Assembly (NCBI RefSeq): GCF_041260155.1
Contig: NC_091929.1
Location: 30,735,462 to 30,799,461, forward strand
From: Ptychodera flava
Taxonomy: Eukaryota; Hemichordata; Enteropneusta; Ptychoderidae
Length of the DNA stretch: 64,000 nucleotides
Direction: 5' to 3'
Below, piece by piece: positions 24,303-54,130 of this stretch (its first letter is position 1; every line of letters begins with the position of its first letter). The notes beneath the pieces were generated by a model. The model saw only the letters and a program-made list of their open reading frames with translations, did not search any database and was not told the DNA's origin. A program made the position numbers and the translations under genes.

Positions 24303-24540
24303 ATGTATGTATGTATGTATGTATGTATAATAGTATGTATGTATGTATGTATGTATGTATGTATGTATGTATGTATGTATGTATGTATGTATGTATGTAT
24401 GTATGTATGTATGTATGTATGTATGTATGTATGTATGTACGTACGTATGTACGTATGTAGGTAGGTACGTACGTACGTACGTGTGTGTGTGTGTGTACGT
24501 ATGTACGTATGTAGGTAGGTAGGTAGGTGTGTACGTAGGT
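24303..24540. repeat. (ATGT)n microsatellite with ACGT/AGGT variants
   Basis: About 34 ATGT units, then a shift to GTAC, GTGT and GTAG tetramers. It lies after the stop of gene B. Confidence 0.95.
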
Positions 24541-24898
24541 ATAGGTTTTATGTACGTTCGGTTTAGGTAGGTAGGTGCATTTTTTGTATTCCGTTCAGGG
24601 TAACTCATCCAAGACAATGTATTTGGCCTGATCCAAGGTCGTTGTTAATATTTCTGTCATAAAAACACCAACAGGAACGAGACAATGAAGAAACTGGGGG
24701 AGATGAATCGAATCGAAATGATTGGTGAGTCGTCTTTCAGTCCTTAAACATTGGAAAACCTTTTCATAATCTTGTTTGTGATGTCGGCACATTGTGCTGA
24801 ACTATTGCTGATAGTGTCACATGTGTTCTCCATAAACAGGAATTGATGTTTGGATTTGCATGCCTGAAACAGTAAAAGATGAGTAATTGATCACTTCA

Positions 24899-24900
<2 letters not shown>

Positions 24901-24968
<68 letters not shown>
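24901..24968. repeat. (CT)n microsatellite at a splice acceptor
   Basis: 34 CT units ending in CAG, followed by ATAAACTGTGCA as in unit A. Confidence 0.95.
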
Positions 24969-24970
<2 letters not shown>

Positions 24971-25440
24971 ATAAACTGTGCATCAGTTCTGAAGACTATA
25001 ACAACAGCATTGTCTGCCCCCCTGGATTATTATATGTGTCCCTTTAGAAATCTTTTCCCTCAGTTTCCAGTTCCGAGGACTTGACGACACCGACGAGTTA
25101 ACTTATAACTCTATGTTTAAATGAGTGCATGTTAAGTTTCCCAAAATGGGCTGAAATGATTTTAAAATTAAGAATATATGACACAGGTATTTCTCCGATA
25201 AATTGAAAAGTACGTTGTAATTGTATACAAAAGGCAATAAATGTATTGGTACAATATTTTGTTATTCAATGTGTATTTCATGAACATTGTTCTAATAAAG
25301 TTTTTTTCGACACAAAGCATCGCATTAGTTACAGGTAAGTTAGGGGGTCGTATCGGCTAATGACCAGCAAAAGGCCCGTCAGCGAAACCGTTCTAGTTCT
25401 AATGCGAATGTTTGTATCCATTTATCTTAGCTTATATATG
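24971..25440 (+). other. Probable 3' exon / 3'UTR of gene B
   Basis: Homologous to 7777-8250. Contains AATAAA-type signals (GCAATAAATG near 25230 and CTAATAAAG near 25290), which fit a 3' end. Unit homology breaks off near 25440, where transposons are inserted. Confidence 0.5.
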
Positions 25441-25487
25441 CCCACATTGAAGACTTGCAATCTATTCAAATTAACCGCTGATGTATA

Positions 25488-26244
25488 AGGGGGCCGTCAT
25501 TATTTACGGAAACTCTGAAATTTCGAATAAACCCCGCCCTTGCCAACCCTGACGAATTTGAGTAATCCCCCTCTCTAACACAGAAATTTTGACTGACCCC
25601 CCCCCAACTTAGAAAAGTTAAATATCAGACATGTATTTGTAAAATTTACAAAAATACAGCAATAGTAAAGACCTTTCAAATCCTGGTGTACCCTGCTAGA
25701 TTATCATCGGTTATCTCATGACGGTTGAAAAAGGTGAAACCAACAAAATGAACCAGTATCCAACCATATAGTATCGTTTAATTTGGATAGGTATCATGAC
25801 AGGATTTTCACTAAGATATCTGACAGGGCAGAATTTGAAAGTACAGCGGGAGAACACGTGGGAGGCTGAGGGGGAAAGTGTCAGAGGAGACTTTATACTG
25901 TCTTGCACGAAAAACTGAGAGGAATTTATGTGTACAATGGTGCAGTTTGGTGCAATATGAGATGTGTTTTCAGTTTGTAATTTTACTTAATAAAACTGTG
26001 AGAACACGTATCCCAAGGGGGAGAGTGCGACAGGGGGTGATCCCCTCTGGCATCGAAAATTTTCAGAAATTGATGTGTGAAATGGTGCAATCTGAGAGGG
26101 GTTTCAATTCATTTTGCACCAAAAATTGAGTACCCCCTTCTTTCTCTCCACATTTTGAGCAACCCCCTTGTAGTTTTCAATTTTTGAGTGACCCCTTACA
26201 TTCCTCCGACCCCCAGGCCGTAGATAATGACGGCTCCCTAAGGA
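25488..26244. mobile_element. Non-autonomous DNA transposon with about 22-bp TIRs
   Basis: Left end AGGGGGCCGTCATTATTTACGG and right end CCGTAGATAATGACGGCTCCCT are inverted repeats. Subterminal C-runs (GACCCCCCCCC, CAACCCCCTTG, GTGACCCC) give a lopsided composition. No transposase. Related ends occur near 12.9 and 13.57 kb. Confidence 0.75.
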
Positions 26245-26765
26245 TTTGCAAGTTCTGGCAGTGACTGCAGTGAGCGCTGTAACCTTCCTAAACCACTGTA
26301 TATCCGTTGAGGGCGCTCACACGTAAGGTCAGAGCCAGATCTGCGGCGTAGTACGTCGTTACTCGGGCAATCACGTATCCAATCACGGCCAACAAGATGT
26401 TCACTTTGAGGCATTTGTAAACAATCATTTGAATAACCAGCTAGTGATGATTTCATGAATCAGCAATCGAGATATTGGGGATTGGCCAATTTTTACCATC
26501 GGGAAGTTTTTAGCCCTGAATTGCTCAGTAGGACAACTTTGGAAAAACAGCTCAATTGGGTCGACATGGCAGCCATTTTGACTCATCCTTCGCGGAACAA
26601 TTTGTAGGGAAGGGGTAAAAACCCATGCAGCGAACATAGGGCAGCTGGGAGCTTTTGTACCTTAGGAGGGTAGTTTAGAAGTTTACTTATCGCGGTGGGA
26701 GGACAATGGAGAGCAGCTTTCATCTTGTCCTTCAAAGTTAAAGGACACACCTAGTGACAATTCTA
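26245..26765. other. Unassigned stretch inside unit B
   Basis: No gene or clear repeat. Confidence 0.35.
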
Positions 26766-26769
26766 CTAA

Positions 26770-27110
26770 GGTCAAAGAAAAAAATGTGCTGTTCCGATAA
26801 CCCGACCTACCCTATTTTTTGCCTGCAAGGAAGTAAAAAAAAGAAAGATAAAACCCGTAACATCACGTGGTCGTTACTTGGCATCTGATTTTTCCTTGAA
26901 CGAGGATGTCTTTTATGTCTTTATTTCTTTTATATGTAAGCTTATGATACATTTTTCCAGAAATGTTGTGGCCAGTGTTTGATCCCCCTGAATCCCTGAA
27001 AAGTGCATATTCAAAAATAAAAATATTTTGGGAAAAAATCCCTGCCGACCTACCTTCCCTATTTTGAAAACCGTGTTATCGGAACGGCACATTTTTTTTT
27101 TGCCAAATCA
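26770..27110. mobile_element. TIR element (AAAAAATGTGC.GTTCCGATAAC)
   Basis: Left AAAATGTGCTGTTCCGATAA and right TTATCGGAACGGCACATTTT are inverted. Inner CCGACCTACC motifs are also shared by both ends. No coding capacity. Confidence 0.7.
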
Positions 27111-27170
27111 GGTCGGTAGTCGCTCCTTTCTGCCCAGTATGTGACTTACAAACGCATCAGGTAAATTAAC

Positions 27171-27561
27171 TAGCCCTGCGTACAGGTCTGTGTGCTCCCG
27201 GCGTTATACGGCCTCCACCAAAGCCCTGAACGGTCTGTGGAGATAACTGGGGTCTCTTAGGCGAGATTCAAAATGGCGATCTCCATGGGTAAACAACTTG
27301 TCGAGTACGTTATGTTTCAGAAAACGAGCGGTTTTGGACGTTAGGAGAAGTTAATCGCATCTTTTCTGGGGTCAGTTAGGAGGTAAAGGCAGGCAGGGAA
27401 AGGATTTTGCCCCGATAGAGCGGAATTTCGGCCAAAAAGACCGTTTTTTCGTTGCGGTCCGGATCCGGACTGCAGAGACCCCAGTTATCTCTATAGACCG
27501 TTGCAGGGCTGTGATGGAGGCCGTATAACGCCGGGAACACACAGACCTGTACGCAGGGCTA
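27171..27561. mobile_element. Mutator-like MITE with 84-bp TIRs and 10-bp target duplication
   Basis: Starts TAGCCCTGCGTACAGGTCTG and ends with its inverse. The inverted repeats run about 84 bp at over 90 % identity, reaching AGATAACTGGGGTC. GTAAATTAAC flanks both sides (27161-27170 and 27562-27571) as a 10-bp direct repeat. Long TIRs with a 9-10 bp duplication fit the MULE class. It has no transposase and was probably mobilised in trans. Confidence 0.85.
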
Positions 27562-27959
27562 GTAAATTAACCAGCTGCTATCATGTATAGGTAGCACATC
27601 CCTTCACTCAAACAAATTGACAGTTTACCCAACGTAACACTTAAGACACTCTTTATTACATGCCTCGATGTGAGTGCAAATCAGTGCATTGATTTGAATA
27701 GGAACATCCGGGATGTTAGCGGGCCGGTGAACGATGTACTGACCGGTTTCCATGGTTACCCGGTCCAGTGAAGCCTTTCGACGTTTTCGACGTCAACATA
27801 GACGCTTAACGCTAGATGTAAAATATCCATGCGCGAACTGCTATTTTGACTTTCGTTAATATCTGTTTGATGCTGGTCGATAATGGTAAAATTGTTTGAA
27901 AATGCCCTGCATGTAACTAAATGTCATATAGCATTAACTGTGAAGAGGCATGTAATAAA

Positions 27960-28084
27960 AATATTATTGCTTGAATACATGGGTTTATGTGCCCTCGCAG
28001 CAGGAGACAATTTGCCCTCCTTGCGTCGGGCAAATTGTCACCTGCTCTCGGGCACATAAACCCATGTATTCAGGCAATAATATA
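27960..28084. mobile_element. Hairpin MITE
   Basis: Left TGAATACATGGGTTTATGTG is mirrored on the right by CACATAAACCCATGTATTCA. The inner stem is GACAATTTGCCC / GGGCAAATTGTC. Confidence 0.8.
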
Positions 28085-28261
28085 TAATATTAGTTAAGTA
28101 AAGTTTCTCTTTCTGGTCACTGGATCTTATCCACGATACCGATAATATAATATCAGCATGCTAAAATTGACTTGCAGATAATTAACAAGCATTATCAATA
28201 CTGATGTTGTCTATTGCACATACATGTATTATCATGAGAAGAGTGTCCACATGTCGAGGAG

Positions 28262-28535
28262 TTTTACAAGTACGCTCAATCACGATTACGCTGTGCTTTT
28301 GTTAGTTTTTTTTTAATTCAATGCACATAATTTCATAAACGTGAAGATAAATGACTATCTAAATCATACATTTTATACGATTTTGTATGAAAACATACAT
28401 TTAAATTCCTTATGCAAACATTAGAGCGAGATTGCAACCTGTCTCCCCGGTGTCATGACTCTGCCCTGTATTTACGAAAGATGTGCAAGAGACTCTATGA
28501 TCTGACAGTGATACAGTTTCCCTATAGTAAACACC
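28262..28535. repeat. Segmental duplication, downstream block of unit B
   Basis: Matches 8800-9050. This is the last recognisable part of the duplicated unit. Confidence 0.7.
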
Positions 28536-28554
28536 TTTTACCTGGTCATGAGGG

Positions 28555-28680
28555 CTATAGCACCCGTTTATTACTCCGAGGGCCGTCCGTTACCAGAAAC
28601 ACATCGCTGTTCCCGAGACTCGGGGAATAGTGATGTGTTTCTGGTAACACGGCCACGAGGGGTAATAAACGGGGCTATAG
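28555..28680. mobile_element. Hairpin MITE
   Basis: CTATAGCACCCGTTTATTA / TAATAAACGGGGCTATAG ends. The stem includes GTTACCAGAAACACATC and its inverse, with a small loop at CGAGACTCGGGG. Confidence 0.8.
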
Positions 28681-28701
28681 TCCGAATAAAGACCAGGTTT
28701 A

Positions 28702-29504
28702 TAGGTGTTTTATAACACACCACACGCTCATGATGTATTTAAGCAACAAAGCACACCCAGCGATGGTATACCACGAGATTTTGACCAGTTCACGACATAG
28801 GCCTATATGCAAGAGCGATAGCAAGTGTATATGTGAACCGGTCAAAATCGATTGGTATACCTTGCTGGGTGTGATTTATTGCTATTATATCATAACAGTA
28901 TATTGAAATTCTGGCGTGGAACGTCATAAAACGGATTTTTCTCAAGCTAAGAGCTAGCGCGCATGCCTGCCGTGGTTTATCGCCAAAATAGCATGGTTCT
29001 TTTCGCGTCTCAACCAATCTGATCGCTGTATTTGCACCATCAATATACTGGTATGATATAATATGTTATAGTTTTTAATGTGTTTTGATATTACACCGCA
29101 ACAATGCATTTTGACAAATTTACATGGCGACAGCGGATACAGTACAACATGGTACCACTTTCTTCCAAAAAAAATATTCTAAGCATACCTATCTACATCC
29201 TTGCACTTTCATATTTTTCGTCGATGAGCTGTTCAAGTTCCTACACTGTTGGAATGGAAAATCTATCTGTGTTAGAGAGTTGTGAGGCTTGTCGCTCATC
29301 CCGGACGCACATCACGTTCTAGTCACCCGCCATTGTTTGAAAGCTGCAGACGACACTGCGGTCACGTGACCGGGCATTTTTCCAAATTTGGTGACGTCAC
29401 TGTTGTCGATTCAGTGGGGACTGGACATATCTATATTCTCGTCACGTGACTTATTTTGGTGAGTCGCGACACGGAATGAGCATGTGGTGTGTTATTATAC
29501 ACCT
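28702..29504. mobile_element. About 800-bp TIR element with a nested insertion
   Basis: TAGGTGTTTTATAACACACC at the left and GGTGTGTTATTATACACCTA at the right are inverted, extending to about 30 bp. The composite element 28747-29063 sits inside, so this is the older insertion. The remainder has no supported gene. Confidence 0.65.
28747..29063. mobile_element. Composite MITE plus hairpin, copy 2 (nested)
   Basis: Reverse orientation to 20536-20860. Hairpin first (AAGCACACCCAGCGATGG ... GCTGGGTGTGATTTAT), then the TIR part ending CAATATACTGGTATGATATA. Confidence 0.75.
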
Positions 29505-29939
29505 ACGTCTGTAACCTATGGAGTTTCGTCGTACAGTAGTTTCGGTATCAGAGGACGCGGAGTCCAATAACTTTGACGCGGAGTACAATAACTTTAGGTG
29601 TTATTGGACGCTATTTGACCTGTGATCTCAAAACACCTTTACGTCAACGCGAGGAAAAAGAAGAGAATATTTTACATTTTTACAACAATTAATACTTGTT
29701 AACATTCAGTACTTCACAAAGCAAATCATGGTCAGTCCAAAACCGGTGAATTTGAGTGAAATTATGCTGCTGACGTAAAATTTCTACCACGCGCACTGCG
29801 CAGCGCGGGTTGAAATTTCATTCTGTGCGCTTAGCGGACGCGCTGAACGCGTTCCAAGTCTGCTCGCGATCGCTCAGTGCAGAAGCATCCAAAAACGCCT
29901 AAATTTCGACTTTTTTCAAGTAAAGTTGGACTAAAAAGG

Positions 29940-30102
29940 TGTATAATAATAAGGTTATTCACAAAATACCGGGATTTATGTCCTCGTACATCGTACGCTA
30001 CGGTATTGTCCTCGACGCTACGCGTCTCGGACAATACCTCCGCTGCACGATGTACTCGGACATAAATCCCGGTATTTTGTGAATAACCTTATATTATTAT
30101 AC
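29940..30102. mobile_element. Hairpin MITE
   Basis: GTATAATAATAAGGTTATTC is mirrored by GAATAACCTTATATTATTAT. The stem ACAAAATACCGGGATTTATG and inner GACAATACC arms are paired. About 75 bp per arm. Confidence 0.85.
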
Positions 30103-30282
30103 ATTATATTACCATGCCCTGCCTGTCGCATTTTGATTGGTACTTTTTTCTGAAAACATCCCAGATTTGCCAATTTTTTACAGCGCGCGTGACAGTGCGT
30201 CGCATATAGCTCAGTTTCTGGGGCCCAGTTGTCGTTCGCTCCTGAAATTTTTCGGAAATTTTGACGGTTTTCTTGGGTCGCT

Positions 30283-30450
30283 AATAATATAATGGAAATA
30301 ACAGACTCCGCTCTGACCATAACGTTTATTTGTGGGCGCGGGCTCGAGGAAGCCAAGGCAAGCATCGCCTGTTAATTTTTGGCTTTCCTCTCGCCCTTGC
30401 CCATAAATAAACGTTAATGGTCAGCGCGTCGCCCGTTATTTCTATAATAT
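30283..30450. mobile_element. Imperfect hairpin MITE
   Basis: ATAATATAATGGAAATAACA is mirrored by TGTTATTTC.ATAATAT-type sequence at the right end. AACGTTTATTTGTGGGCG pairs with CCCATAAATAAACGTTA. Several mismatches show an older copy than the 29940 hairpin. Confidence 0.65.
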
Positions 30451-30927
30451 GCTGTCGGATATAAGAATAATCTTTATCTGCTTTATTTTGGCTCTTTGAA
30501 GGCCCAGAACAACGCAAAGGCAAAATCAAACCGTGTATATCCACACAAGTTAAATATCAGAAATATGTTTAATAGACACATAATCAATAATCGGTAGTGG
30601 AGCTGTGCCCTTTGTCACACCAGTCAGTTTTGCCAATGAAGGTTATACAATGCAAGATTCGAGGTACATGAATATTCCACATTGATTAAGGTCATTTGCA
30701 TAGAATTTTAATACCGAAACAATGCTCAGTAATGTAATCTGCATATTTGAATATCATTATACCTCGCATCTTGCACTAATAGATGAAGGTAAACGTTATG
30801 TCTGACATTCATGAGGGTCAAATATCATTACTGTATTTGTAAAATGTCGACCAAAGGTCACTGTCAATCTACTTCTGAAATCAGTCAAACAATTTAAGAT
30901 AGTGCTAAAGCTGTGAGCTCTTCCGAC
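30451..30927. other. Upstream region of the lipase-like gene
   Basis: No repeat or coding sequence recognised. No clear TATA box. Confidence 0.35.
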
Positions 30928-35288
<4,361 letters not shown>

Positions 35289-35449
35289 ATCCCTTTCTGG
35301 CTCTTTCTATCATATATTTATCTTGTTGCAACTCACATTCCTCGACAGCCAAAATCGAAATAATTTTACCAGAAAGGCTAAAAAGTACTGGACATGCGTT
35401 AAAATATGGTAAAATTTATCATTATCTGGAGGGATATATTTGTATCAAA

Positions 35450-35757
35450 CTGAATGACTTAAACTTGCGCCCAAATTTTCCTCAAGGAAACTTTAAACCC
35501 TTTTGAAAACAAGAAGAAAGATCAGGCGTTAGCATGCAAAAGTTGGCCCTAGAGAATTGATATTGCCCGATATTTATCGACACTTGGAATTCAAAATGGC
35601 TGCCATCTCTGTGTTAATTAACCCGGGGGGGGGGGGGGAGATACAATTTTCAATTTTCACAAAAGTAGGCTTGTGAAAACTTTTTTAATCTATGAGCTTC
35701 GAATGAGCCCTCACAAGTGGTAGACCAAGATGTATTATCTGTCCCTGAGCCGCACAT
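35450..35757 (+). mobile_element. AAGGTAG-TIR MITE family copy with internal G-run
   Basis: Starts about 160 bp after the lipase stop. The usual TTAACTCTATGGAG position has become TTAATTAACCC followed by G14. Left end degraded. Confidence 0.6.
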
Positions 35758-35759
35758 CA

Positions 35760-36775
35760 TGCATTGATTCCTAAAATGTGGTCAATGAGAAATGAGTGTC
35801 ATTTTCACCATTAATAATTCGTCTCACTCGAAGATGTATACAATCCAAACTCACTTTGTTAAAATACTAGACCGAATGTGTGTGCCTATGTATAGAGAAG
35901 AGCATTTCTTGTTCGTGCACTTGATACTTTTGTTATTGTAATTTTAATGATTTTGTCTGACGATGTAATTTTGATATATTGTGATAAAAAGCATAATTTG
36001 TGAAAAGGTTTATGGTATCTCGACATTTGATCTTCCGAGTGCATTTTCACGAGACAATTTGAGTTGCTGCCCACTCGAGGTCACAAAACAAATGACAAAA
36101 ATTCTTCTCACGTTGAGGGCGCATGTCATATATCTGCTGAGCAACACTTGCACGGTTTATCGTTGACGAGACACGTTCAGCAATGGTGAACATATTTAGT
36201 TCCTTTGCATTTCGCAACCTTTTACGATCAACCGGCAAGGCAACAACGGGCAGGGCATGCTAACTACATTTGTCATTAATTTAGAACCTTACAAATTATA
36301 CCCTTCAATTCAGTCAAGTCTTAAACAATACACACACCATAGACAAGCAACCCCACACGCACACGGTCTAAAACACAGTGCCGATTCTTGAGTTTTTGAA
36401 TTCATTTATTTCTTGCATTACTCGACCAAAAGATGTTGGTGAATAGTTCACGATACAAGGACGTAAAGAAAAGTTTGTGATACACTGCAGAGACCTCTTG
36501 ACGGGGGATAAGTTAACAAACTAACGGGTTGGGCACCATTTCTATCCAGTTTGGTTTGTCACTACCAGTATTTCATAACTCGCACGCTCAGCGGTATTAT
36601 GTATAATATCTCAACATGAATCAAAGTTCGAGTATGATACATACGCATAGATTAGAAGATAAAGTACTATGCAGCTAAAATGACAGCAGTTTGATTTTGG
36701 CAATACTGAACCTAAATCAAACAGGATGATAACTACTGGTAATTAGCATGGTGAATGCTGTACAGTATCAGGACA
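35760..36775. other. Intergenic, no supported gene
   Basis: AT-rich. A short block at 36290-36345 resembles 33960-34030 (ATACCCTT.TATTCAG.CAAGTC, AACAATACACACA), a dispersed repeat scrap. Confidence 0.4.
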
Positions 36776-36995
36776 TTAACCCTTTGAGTGCTGTATTTTC
36801 CCACCAAATTTTATTACAACATTTAACAAATGCTTGTGAATTTTTCTGTATTTTTTCCATAATTTTGGACCAAATGGACATCATTTTTCAATGGCTACAG
36901 GTTTTGATCAAAATGATGGGAAAATTCTGAAAAAATGACTGGGTTATATTTCATATCGGCGACAAAAATTTGGCTTTGGCACTCAAAGGGTTAAA
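36776..36995. mobile_element. 220-bp MITE, TTAACCCTTTGAGTGC family
   Basis: TTAACCCTTTGAGTGCTGTA at the left, GGCACTCAAAGGGTTAA at the right, around an A/T-rich centre (TTTTGGACCAAATGGACATC). Best preserved of three copies. Confidence 0.8.
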
Positions 36996-36999
36996 CCAT

Positions 37000-37920
37000 G
37001 GGCAATGGAGAAACTCAACTGTCTATGATTAAAGCTCTGAACATATACCAGGCAGATATGGCCCAATAACTAGCGAGGATACAGTCTAAGTCTTGTAACC
37101 CCGTTAAAATCTCTGAATACAATGTTGTTGATATTTTCCATGTTTACCATGGATATTGTCTACACATTAGGAATCAGTTGCCATGGAGATGGCTGAACTA
37201 CCACGGCACCAGTGGTTGCCGAGTTCTTAAGGTCTCCATGAGTTCAACAGGGCATAACTGTCCAGTATTACAGTGCACCTTGTAAACGTGTTGGGTTTTT
37301 GTTTGCATTACAACTATCAATAACACTGGAATGGGAAAAAGGAAATTGACAATTGACTCTCCGTTTCAGTATGTATCAATACATTTTGTGTGATGTAAAA
37401 ACTGTTTTACATTCCAGAGAAATGAAAGACATTCACACAAAACATGGGGAGCTCATTACATATTGAAGTACATGTACTAGTTGATATGATACACTGAAAT
37501 CTGGGATCTGTGCAACGATGCCAATGACATACGGAACCAAGTTTCATCAACGCATAAATTTCACAGTAAATAGGCCCCGCACTGTGGCTAGACTATAAAA
37601 CTGGACAACCATCAACTTCAAATATCGAGTTCACAGTTAACACTCATGCTTAATCCCCTTCACTGACATTAAGTCGTTCAACCCTCTTGTTTTAAATATA
37701 GTGGGTTGACATGGAAACAGGGGTGAAAGGTCACAAACACACACATTTCATCTGTGGAAAATGTGTCTATTTTTGACGTGTTCCGTAAATATGCCATTTC
37801 CAAGTTTTAAAAAAATATTAAGGATTTTTTGCCTTTACAACTGAAGGAAGAACTTTTGGTCTTCGGTTTTAGCTGAAAGTGAAGACTATTTTCACCTCAC
37901 TTACGCGGCTGATGAAGGAT
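37000..37920. other. Intergenic, no supported gene
   Basis: No frame, repeat array or element recognised. Confidence 0.4.
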
Positions 37921-37924
37921 CAGT

Positions 37925-38019
37925 TTTAACCCTTTCACCCCCAGTTCCCTGTATACAGGTCCAACTTTACCATAGAAAACAATAGATTTGGGACAAACCA
38001 TAGTGGTGAAAGGGTTAAA
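37925..38019. mobile_element. 92-bp MITE, TTAACCCTTTCACC family, copy 1
   Basis: TTAACCCTTTCACCCCCAG to GGTGAAAGGGTTAA. Fixed interior CAGGTCCAACTTTACCATAG and AACAATAGATTTGGG. Five further copies lie at 46653, 47139, 48988, 49338 and 51948. Confidence 0.85.
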
Positions 38020-38316
38020 ATAGTCTGAATGATTCAGCTGAGTCAGCAAATTTTATACCATCTCACTGACTGCTCCCAAAACACACTGACATCAAACCAT
38101 GTGACAGCAAAGTGGAACCATGTTACAGACTACCTTTCATGCTTCAAATATGAATCTTTCCTCGTTTTGAGGATTTATCGAGCTGTCTAGTATTCATATG
38201 ATATATTTGATGCCATCCTGTGCAACCCTGGGCACAAGAAAATGGTGTATTCTTTGTGTTGTCTTAAGTCAAAGTGATGCCTGCCAATATTATATACTCC
38301 AACAAATATCACCAAT

Positions 38317-38322
38317 TTTATT
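38317..38322 (-). terminator. PSMA1: Candidate PSMA1 polyadenylation signal
   Basis: AATAAA on the minus strand, about 540 bp after the stop. It is the first canonical hexamer I see in that direction. Confidence 0.4.
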
Positions 38323-38389
38323 TTGCCTCTATCCTTTGCTCTAGTTCCAGTTTTCACAGAAATGTGCATGGACTTACAGTGATGAAGTA

Positions 38390-38540
38390 TGGATGAAAGG
38401 CTAATTTTCAGGAATGAATTTTGGATGCATGGCTAATTTCCAGGAATGAATTATGGATGCATGGCTAATTTTCAGGAATGAATTATGGATTTAAGGCTGA
38501 TTATGAGGAATGAATTATGGATTTGAGGCTTTGAACACCT
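38390..38540. repeat. Minisatellite of about 34 bp units in the PSMA1 3'UTR
   Basis: Four to five units of GGAATGAATTATGGATGCAT / GGCTAATTTTCA with point changes. Confidence 0.8.
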
Positions 38541-38862
38541 CAAGGCAGGGGAATATATATGGTTGACATGGGTGTGTGTGTGTGTGTGTGTGCGGGTTCG
38601 AGAATAGCCACACACACTTACACTTGCATCGTCGTCGTTTCTTGACTGCAGAGCAAAGGAACCAGGTTGTGCTTGTTTGCTACTTGCTTCAAGTATCCAC
38701 AAACATATGGCATCGAAAATTTCACACCAGCATAAAGTCATTGGACTCAGAGTTTCAAGTTAGAAAAAACACAGAAGAAAATGCATGGCATGTGACAAAG
38801 AGAAAATGTACGCATGAGTGAAATCTGTAAACTCTACTGAAGGGAGGGACATCAAAAATATT

Positions 38863-54051
<15,189 letters not shown>

Positions 54052-54130
54052 GTTGTCGGCGATATTTCAAAATGGCGGATGCTGCGGGCATGCGCAGATC
54101 AATGTATTCGCTGAGAATCGCGCCACCAAC
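54052..54130 (-). promoter_or_regulatory. PSMA1: PSMA1 5'UTR and core promoter
   Basis: Directly upstream of the ATG lie AAAATGGCGGATG (plus strand, a YY1-type AAnATGGCGG) at 54070-54082 and GGGCATGCGCAGA, an NRF1-like palindrome, at 54087-54099. No TATA box. This fits a TATA-less housekeeping promoter. Confidence 0.55.

Noticed and set aside
24243-24617. Long frames over ATGT repeats
   Set aside because: Microsatellite translation.
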